Below, in pieces: positions 55,077 to 61,157 of a stretch of DNA of 64,000 bases (the stretch's first letter is position 1; each line of letters starts with the position of its first letter). The notes beneath the pieces are model-generated. The model searched no databases, was not told the DNA's origin, and was given only the letters and a program-made list of their open reading frames with translations. Location of the stretch: positions 1 through 64,000 of the forward strand of contig NZ_QJTF01000008.1 of the NCBI RefSeq assembly GCF_003217235.1. The letters are read 5' to 3'. A program made the position numbers and the translations under genes. Source of the stretch: Paramesorhizobium leguminum. Its GTDB lineage: Bacteria > Pseudomonadota > Alphaproteobacteria > Rhizobiales > Rhizobiaceae.

Positions 55077-56525
55077 ATGCACGCAAGTCCAAACCACACA
55101 TGCATTCCAGGCAGGGTAGTCATCGTGCGTAAAGCGTTCCGTCAAGCCGCCTCCGTATTCACGAAAGCGGCCCAAGCCATCCTGGCGTTGACAGTCATTT
55201 CCGGTTGCTCCACCACGAGCGTTCCGTCCGCCTATGCTAGCTCCGGCAAATATGCAGCCATCGTCGTCGATGCGAATACGGGCGAGACGCTGTTTTCCGC
55301 CAATGCGGATGCCGGCCGCTACCCGGCGTCGCTTACCAAGATGATGACGCTCTACATGCTTTTCGAGGCAATGCAGGCCGGGCGCGTCAACAAGAATACG
55401 CCGATACCGGTCTCCCGATATGCCGCATCGCGCCCGCCGACAAAGCTGGGCTTGAAGCCCGGCCAGTCGGTCCGCGCGGAGGATGCGATCTACGGCCTTA
55501 TCACCCGTTCCGCCAACGATGCCGCGACCGCGGTTGGCGAGTATCTCGGCGGCTCGGAACAGCGCTTCGCGCAGATGATGACCGCGAAAGCGCGCCGGCT
55601 CGGCATGAAAAACACCGTGTTCCGCAATGCCGACGGCCTGCCCAACGCCTCGCAGCGCTCCAGCGCCCGTGACATGGCGATCCTCGGCATCGCGCTGCGC
55701 GAGCATTTCCCGCGTGAGTTCGCCTATTTCTCGGCCCAGAGCTTCAATTACAAAGGCCGCACGATCCGGGGCCATAACCGCCTGCTCGGAAAGGTGCAGG
55801 GCGTTGACGGCATCAAGACCGGCTATACCCGCGATTCCGGATATAACCTGGTTTCCTCGGTCAAGCTTGACGGCCGCAAGGTTGTCGCAGTCGTCATGGG
55901 CGGCGCGAGCGGCGGCGCCCGCGATGCGCACATGGCTTCGCTGATTGCAAAATATCTGCCGCGCGCCTCGCGCCGTGGCGGCGAGCCGCTCATCGCCGCG
56001 CAGGATACGGCGCCAATCGCGGCCCCCGTTCAGGTCACGCCTGTCGATCTGCCTGAAGCCAACGATGCGCCTGTGCCGATGGCGCGCGTCGAAACGGAGG
56101 AAGAGGTCGGCCAAGGCGACGCGGATGACGAAGTGATAACCGCGCTTGCCGCCCCAGCGCCCCGGCCTGCCGCCGCTGTTGCGGTCGCCTCGGTCGCTCG
56201 CGCGCCGAAAGCTGCAATACCTGCTCACGTCGATCCCGTCACAACCGCTTCAGCCCGTTCCAATGACGCTCAGGCCAACAGCGGCTGGGCGATCCAGATC
56301 GGCTCGCTGCCAAGCTCCGAGCAGGCTCAGGCAATGCTTGCCAAGGCTGCCGCTGAAGCCGGACAGAGCCTTGCCAGCGTGACAGCCCGCACCGAAACCT
56401 TCGAGAAGAAATCGAAGACCTTCTATCGCGCCCGTTTTGTCGGCTTCGAAACCAACACCGCAGCATTAAATGCCTGTGCACTTCTGAAAAAGAAGAATTT
56501 CAATTGCTTTACTATAGCAAATTGA
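55077..56525 (+). CDS. D-alanyl-D-alanine carboxypeptidase with SPOR domain, probable lipoprotein
   Basis: 482 residues. S11 peptidase core: SLTK at 85-88, SAN at 145-147, KTG at 247-249. A long proline/alanine/acidic linker (about 305-395) leads to a C-terminal SPOR domain (WAIQIGSLPSSEQAQAML...FYRARFVGFETN). The N-terminus has a lipobox-like ISGC at 41-44, suggesting a lipid-anchored enzyme, unlike the related one at 13898-15106. ATG 55077 is used; GTG 55125 would start directly before the signal region and is a real alternative. Confidence 0.88.
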   Translation: MHASPNHTCIPGRVVIVRKAFRQAASVFTKAAQAILALTVISGCSTTSVPSAYASSGKYAAIVVDANTGETLFSANADAGRYPASLTKMMTLYMLFEAMQAGRVNKNTPIPVSRYAASRPPTKLGLKPGQSVRAEDAIYGLITRSANDAATAVGEYLGGSEQRFAQMMTAKARRLGMKNTVFRNADGLPNASQRSSARDMAILGIALREHFPREFAYFSAQSFNYKGRTIRGHNRLLGKVQGVDGIKTGYTRDSGYNLVSSVKLDGRKVVAVVMGGASGGARDAHMASLIAKYLPRASRRGGEPLIAAQDTAPIAAPVQVTPVDLPEANDAPVPMARVETEEEVGQGDADDEVITALAAPAPRPAAAVAVASVARAPKAAIPAHVDPVTTASARSNDAQANSGWAIQIGSLPSSEQAQAMLAKAAAEAGQSLASVTARTETFEKKSKTFYRARFVGFETNTAALNACALLKKKNFNCFTIAN

Positions 56526-56605
56526 GAATAATTCTGGATTGGGTGATACTTTGTCCAATCATTATTTACCAAAACCCGGAATAGTTGTTAGTAGAAGGGT
56601 TTCTC

Positions 56606-56872
56606 ATGTCGAAAAAGCAAAAGACAACGGTAGTACAATCCACACGCGCCAGGCCGGAAGCGTCCTTGCTCAACATGCAGGCGCTGCATCAGGCCGCCGT
56701 CCGCCTGGCCGATCTAAAACGATCGGGATCGACACTCACCACCCGCGATCTCGTGGCGCTCCTGCTCTGCCATGCTGCGCGCTCACGCCGGGCATCGTTG
56801 CCATTTGCCCCGGTCTATCTCAATACGTCGGATGCGCGTGGAAAAAAGGCGATCTGGATGAGGTTCCAGTGA
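56606..56872 (+). CDS. Small basic protein of unknown function
   Basis: 88 residues, no family recognised. It is rich in Arg/Lys/Ala (SKKQKTTVVQSTRARPEASLLNMQALHQ at the start; TTRDLVALLLCHAARSRRASLPFAP later) with no membrane helix. AAGGG lies 6 nt before ATG 56606, and codon use looks normal. It sits alone between the carboxypeptidase gene and an AT-rich gene, so a role cannot be inferred. Confidence 0.55.
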   Translation: MSKKQKTTVVQSTRARPEASLLNMQALHQAAVRLADLKRSGSTLTTRDLVALLLCHAARSRRASLPFAPVYLNTSDARGKKAIWMRFQ

Positions 56873-56990
56873 CAGGGCGCTATCAATCTTAAATTGTATT
56901 ATTGATTTCTACCTAGCGTAGTGTATGCTGATTATGCATACGCTACGCTCATTCATTTTAAACAAATATTTTGATCTGAGGATGATATTT

Positions 56991-57995
56991 ATGGCTATCT
57001 CTTTGAACTCATTAGGCTCGGTCCAATTCACAAATACGGCAGTCACTGTCGCTGCGAACGACGCAGCTCAGAAATTTTACGTACTTATCACACAGCCGCC
57101 CGGCGTCATTGGAAGCGAGGTCGTTCCGGTTTCCTATAAGAATGGACAGGCAACGGCGGAGCCATCATCAGGGCTTTATAAGACCAATCTGAATATCGCA
57201 TATGATCCACAAAGACAGCGTCTTTACGGAGCGCCGAACAATCACGAGATATCGGGCTACGGCATCAAGGTGTACGGTGACGGGGAAGCATTCAATATCG
57301 TCGATGTGATCGGTTATGGTGGTCCGGTGAACCTTGATATACAAAATAATTTCACCGTGCCGGAAATGGCCGTATTCGATAATCTGCTTGTGACCGGCTT
57401 TTCGTTTGGAGAGATTTCCGGCCTGATATGGGTTTATAATCTCGACACGAAACAATCAAATTATTATCCAGTCCGTATTTACGCAAAAAAATTGGCCACT
57501 AAATTTTGCTATTATAACGGCACAATATTTTTTGCGATGGCCATCCCCCCGATACTGTATTGGATTGAGAATGATTCCAATAGCATAAAGGAAGTGGGTG
57601 CTGGGGGATTAGCTTTAGGCGCGGCCATGGATAAGGATCACGCACGTCTCTATCTACCAGTGGGCGACATAGGTAATGACCGTGGTGTGGCTATTTTCAG
57701 CATTGCCACGCTTCCTCCTACACCCTTCGGCTCGCCAATTATGCTGGACGCGCCACTAAGCGCCGGAGAGGGCACAGCGATCGATAATAGCAGTGGGCTT
57801 CAATATATCAGTGTTCCTGATGGCTCTGAATTTATAGTCATCGATACAAATTCCAATCAGCAGATTTTTCCCCAGATGCCTCCTGTTCAACCTAGTGCTT
57901 CGTCGCTTTCGATTATTGAGCAGGATCATGTCATTTGCGCGCTTTATCAAGGCGATAATAGCGTCACGCTCTATCAGCAAACGGGCAGTTTATAA
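56991..57995 (+). CDS. Propeller-like protein of unknown function, AT-rich
   Basis: 334 residues, no named family. Repeated short strands with patterns such as YDPQRQRLYGAPN, KDHARLYLPVGDIGNDRGVAIFSI and NSSGLQYISVPDGSEFIVIDTNSN suggest a beta-propeller (YVTN- or quinoprotein-like). There is no obvious signal peptide with ATG 56991 (GAGG 10 nt upstream), so its location is unclear. DNA is markedly more AT-rich than flanking genes, suggesting recent acquisition. It overlaps the convergent DUF1489 gene by 6 bp. An N-terminal propeller-like stretch in the phospholipase at 61158 is superficially similar. Confidence 0.6.
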   Translation: MAISLNSLGSVQFTNTAVTVAANDAAQKFYVLITQPPGVIGSEVVPVSYKNGQATAEPSSGLYKTNLNIAYDPQRQRLYGAPNNHEISGYGIKVYGDGEAFNIVDVIGYGGPVNLDIQNNFTVPEMAVFDNLLVTGFSFGEISGLIWVYNLDTKQSNYYPVRIYAKKLATKFCYYNGTIFFAMAIPPILYWIENDSNSIKEVGAGGLALGAAMDKDHARLYLPVGDIGNDRGVAIFSIATLPPTPFGSPIMLDAPLSAGEGTAIDNSSGLQYISVPDGSEFIVIDTNSNQQIFPQMPPVQPSASSLSIIEQDHVICALYQGDNSVTLYQQTGSL

Positions 57996-58424
57996 CAGCC
58001 CCAATGCCGCAAGTTCGTGGCGCAGTTCCACCGGCATTGCTGCTCTTCCGTCCCCGCTCGCCTCGTCAGCGGGGATTTCCTCCGCCTTCAAATATCGCCA
58101 GCCCTGAAAAGCCCGGCGCGGCTGCCACTGCGTGGGAACAAGCTTCGGCTCAAGCACCAGATGGCAGCGGTGAATGCCGTCGGAATCGGTGAAAGGCCTC
58201 ACATCCAGGAGCCGCTGGCGGCACTGGATGTTGCCCTTGATGACCCAATAGAGCGAGCCGCCATCGAGAAGCTCATCGATACGCTTCGGCACCATGCGCG
58301 TGGTATGAAACTGTTCCGGCAGTTCTCCGGCGGCGCGCTTCTCGTCCAGCCGAAAATCGATCCAGGCGGCAAGATCCTCGATGCTGTCGCATCCAACGCA
58401 GAGTTTTACGATATGAAGGGGCAT
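57990..58424 (-). CDS. DUF1489 family protein
   Basis: 144 residues. LHIVKLCVGCDSIEDLAAWI at the N-terminus, TRMVPKRIDELLDGGSLYWVIKGNIQCRQRLLDV, and FQGWRYLKAEEIPAD at the end are the DUF1489 features. The family is widespread in alphaproteobacteria with unknown function. Standalone gene, cytoplasmic, ending convergently with the propeller-like gene. Confidence 0.85.
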   Translation of the reverse strand: MPLHIVKLCVGCDSIEDLAAWIDFRLDEKRAAGELPEQFHTTRMVPKRIDELLDGGSLYWVIKGNIQCRQRLLDVRPFTDSDGIHRCHLVLEPKLVPTQWQPRRAFQGWRYLKAEEIPADEASGDGRAAMPVELRHELAALGLL

Positions 58425-58547
58425 GGAACTGCCAATAAAGGGAGTACGGGAATAAGGGAATAGGTGAGTATGTTCGCATAAACAACATCATAAACAACAT
58501 ATTGCGCTACGGCCCTATTCCCCTACTGCCCTATTCCCTTATTCTTC

Positions 58548-59948
58548 TCAACACTCGACCACATTGACCGCCAACCCGCCTTGGCTCGTCTCCTTATAGC
58601 GTTCGCTCATGTCGCGGCCAGTCTGGCGCATGGTTTCGATGCAGGCGTCGAGCGGCACGAAATGGGTACCGTCGCCCTTTAGCGCCAGCGAGGCGGCGGT
58701 GACAGCCTTGACGGCGCCCAGCGCATTGCGCTCGATGCAAGGCACCTGCACCAGCCCGCCCACGGGATCGCAGGTCATGCCGAGATGATGCTCCAGCGCG
58801 ATCTCCGCCGCGTTCTCGATCTGCTCCGGCGTACCACCCATTACGGCGGCAAGCCCAGCCGCAGCCATGGCGGAAGCCGACCCCACCTCGCCCTGGCAGC
58901 CTACCTCCGCGCCTGAAATCGAGGCGTTGTGCTTGATGATGCCGCCGATTGCCGCCGATGTCAGCAGGAAATCATGGATGCCTGCCGCATCCGCATCCTC
59001 ATGAAACCTGGTGTAATAGCGCAGGACCGCAGGCACGACGCCCGCCGCGCCATTGGTAGGCGCGGTGACGACGCGCCCACCCGCTGCGTTCTCCTCGTTG
59101 ACCGCCATGGCGTAGACTGAGAGCCAGTCATTGGCGAGCAACGGATTGCGCCGGTTCTGCCGCCATTCCTCTTCCAGCCGGTCATGCAGATGACGCGCAC
59201 GGCGGCGCACCTTGAGACCGCCGGGCATGATGCCTTCCTGCGTAAGTCCGCGCTCGATGCAGGCGCGCATCGCGTCCCATATACGGTCCAAGCCTTCATT
59301 CAGCGCGGCACGGCTCATTCGCGTCTCTTCGTTGGCCCGCTTCATTTCCGCGATGGAAAGGCCGCTGGTCCGCGCCATAGCCAGCATTTCGGTGGCGCCG
59401 GCGAAGGGATAAGGCACATCAACCACTTCCGCGCCCACGCCGCCGTTCTTTTGCTTGTTCAGGTCCTCCTCGCTGACAACGAAGCCGCCGCCGATGGAAT
59501 AATAGACACGGCGGAGCAAGAGGCGCTCATCGACATCATAGGCTTCGAAGGCAAGGCCGTTGGCATGGCCTGATAGCGCGACCTTCCGGTCCATGACCAG
59601 ATCGCTATCCGGATCGAAACGATAGGGGGGATGGCCTTCCGGGTGGATGCGCTTTTCCGCACGCACTTTGTCGATGATCGTGGCCATGTGGTCGGGATCA
59701 ATCCGGTCCGGCAAATAGCCGCAAAGACCCAGAATTACCGCCCGGTCCGTCGCGTGCCCAACACCGGTAAAGGCCAGCGATCCGTGCAGCCGCGCCTTTA
59801 ACCGGAAAACCTTGACGCCAGCCGGTCGCGGCCAGTGGCCGTCCTTCAACTCGGCCAGAAACAGGCTCGCCGCCGTCATAGGCCCCATCGTGTGAGAACT
59901 CGATGGCCCTATTCCAATCTTATAGATATCGAATACAGATAGAAACAT
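58548..59948 (-). CDS. sdaA: L-serine ammonia-lyase (iron-sulfur dependent)
   Basis: Deaminates L-serine to pyruvate using a 4Fe-4S cluster. 466 residues, single chain with fused beta (N-terminal) and alpha parts. [20 protein letters not shown] is the signature start; cluster cysteines appear in [26 protein letters not shown] and [11 protein letters not shown] 59948 is used because the family N-terminus [12 protein letters not shown] begins there; the upstream frame to 60032 is in repeat DNA. Monocistronic. Confidence 0.96.
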   Translation of the reverse strand: MFLSVFDIYKIGIGPSSSHTMGPMTAASLFLAELKDGHWPRPAGVKVFRLKARLHGSLAFTGVGHATDRAVILGLCGYLPDRIDPDHMATIIDKVRAEKRIHPEGHPPYRFDPDSDLVMDRKVALSGHANGLAFEAYDVDERLLLRRVYYSIGGGFVVSEEDLNKQKNGGVGAEVVDVPYPFAGATEMLAMARTSGLSIAEMKRANEETRMSRAALNEGLDRIWDAMRACIERGLTQEGIMPGGLKVRRRARHLHDRLEEEWRQNRRNPLLANDWLSVYAMAVNEENAAGGRVVTAPTNGAAGVVPAVLRYYTRFHEDADAAGIHDFLLTSAAIGGIIKHNASISGAEVGCQGEVGSASAMAAAGLAAVMGGTPEQIENAAEIALEHHLGMTCDPVGGLVQVPCIERNALGAVKAVTAASLALKGDGTHFVPLDACIETMRQTGRDMSERYKETSQGGLAVNVVEC

Positions 59949-59970
59949 GCCGGTCCATTTCGTCTGCACT

Positions 59971-60014
59971 CTAAAGCGCGTTGCCTGGATACGATTAGAG
60001 TCAACGCGCTTTAG
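59971..60014. repeat. CTAAAGCGCGTTG palindrome
   Basis: CTAAAGCGCGTTG/CAACGCGCTTTAG, 13-bp perfect arms around an 18-nt loop. It lies upstream of sdaA, next to the variant repeat at 60029. Confidence 0.7.
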
Positions 60015-60028
60015 AGTTTTATTTTCAA

Positions 60029-60073
60029 GCATGTCTTTGTCCCAAAACCGGTTCCCACTTTTGGGAGACGTGC
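60029..60073. repeat. GCATGATC-family repeat, variant copy i
   Basis: GCATGTCTTTGTCCCAAAACCGG then TTCCCACTTTTGGGAGACGTGC: the CAAAACCGGTTCCCACTTTT form of the dispersed palindrome. Confidence 0.7.
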
Positions 60074-60169
60074 TCTAGTATAGCATCCTGACGATGGACC
60101 AACTTTCACAAAATGCGGCGCCGGCTACCGACCTGCGCTTAGCTGCCTACGACAAAAGCCGGAATTCCC

Positions 60170-61156
60170 ATGCCGCTTGAACAGACCGCCACAGGTTCTC
60201 CACCCGAAAAGGGAATGCGCCTTGTCCGCATCGATATCGCGCGGGGCATCGCCCTCATCGCCATGGCGATTTATCACACCGGCTGGGATTTCGAGTTCTT
60301 CGGCTATCTCGATCCCGGCACGACGGGGCATGGCGGCTGGAAACTGTTCGCGCGCATGATCGCGTCGAGCTTTCTCGTGCTCGTCGGATTCAGCCTGGTG
60401 CTGGCACAGGGCAAAGGCATCCGCTGGAGGCCATTCGCAATCCGGTTTGCGGAGATTGCGGGCGCCGCGCTCGCCATCACCCTCATCACCTGGTACGCCA
60501 TCCCCGATAGCTTCATCTTCTTCGGCATATTGCACCAGATTGCGCTGGCGAGCGTGCTGGGCCTGCTGTTTCTCTGGCTACCGATCCCGGTACTGGTGAT
60601 TTGCGCAGCGGCGGTCATCGCCCTGCCGTTCTTTTTCCAGTCGGCGTTCTTCAACAGCCCTGCCCTCTGGTGGGTCGGGCTCTCGACCGCGTTCCCGCGC
60701 TCCAATGATTATGTGCCGCTCTTCCCCTGGTTCGGCGCAGTGCTGGCCGGCATGGCGCTGGCGCGCCTGTTCCAGCGCTTCCAGCTGATGCCATTGTTGC
60801 GCAACGGCACCGGCCTGGCCGCGCTCGACAGGCCGCTAAGGTTCATCGGCAGGCACGGCCTCGCCTTCTACCTTATTCACCAGCCGGTGCTGATCTCTTG
60901 CGTCTTCCTCATCGCGCAGCTTTTTCCGCCATCCATGGCCGACCAGCACGCCATGTTCGTGCAAACCTGCGAGCAAAGCTGCCAGGCGACCAATGACGGG
61001 CAATTCTGCCGCCGCTTCTGCTCCTGCGTCACCGCGAAGCTCGATCAGACGAAGCTATTCGACGAGTTGTTCGAAAACCGGATATCGACGCAAAGCCCTG
61101 AGGTTCGCGGCATTGCCGATATATGTACGAAGGAGAGCGAGGCACGAGGAAACTAA
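60170..61156 (+). CDS. DUF1624 heparan-alpha-glucosaminide N-acetyltransferase-like membrane protein
   Basis: 328 residues with about seven to eight membrane helices. RLVRIDIARGIALIAMAIYHTGWDFEFFGY is the DUF1624 signature with the catalytic-type histidine, then MIASSFLVLVGFSL and GRHGLAFYLIHQPVLI. The last ~80 residues are soluble and contain seven cysteines (CEQSCQ, CRRFCSC, DICTKE). The family likely transfers acyl groups across the membrane; the substrate is unknown. It ends at 61156 next to the convergent phospholipase gene. Confidence 0.85.
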   Translation: MPLEQTATGSPPEKGMRLVRIDIARGIALIAMAIYHTGWDFEFFGYLDPGTTGHGGWKLFARMIASSFLVLVGFSLVLAQGKGIRWRPFAIRFAEIAGAALAITLITWYAIPDSFIFFGILHQIALASVLGLLFLWLPIPVLVICAAAVIALPFFFQSAFFNSPALWWVGLSTAFPRSNDYVPLFPWFGAVLAGMALARLFQRFQLMPLLRNGTGLAALDRPLRFIGRHGLAFYLIHQPVLISCVFLIAQLFPPSMADQHAMFVQTCEQSCQATNDGQFCRRFCSCVTAKLDQTKLFDELFENRISTQSPEVRGIADICTKESEARGN

Positions 61157-61157
61157 C

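Noticed and set aside
55074-56228. 384-codon minus-strand open frame opposite the DD-carboxypeptidase
   Set aside because: It lies antisense to clear SxxK, SxN and KTG motifs, so the carboxypeptidase is the real gene.
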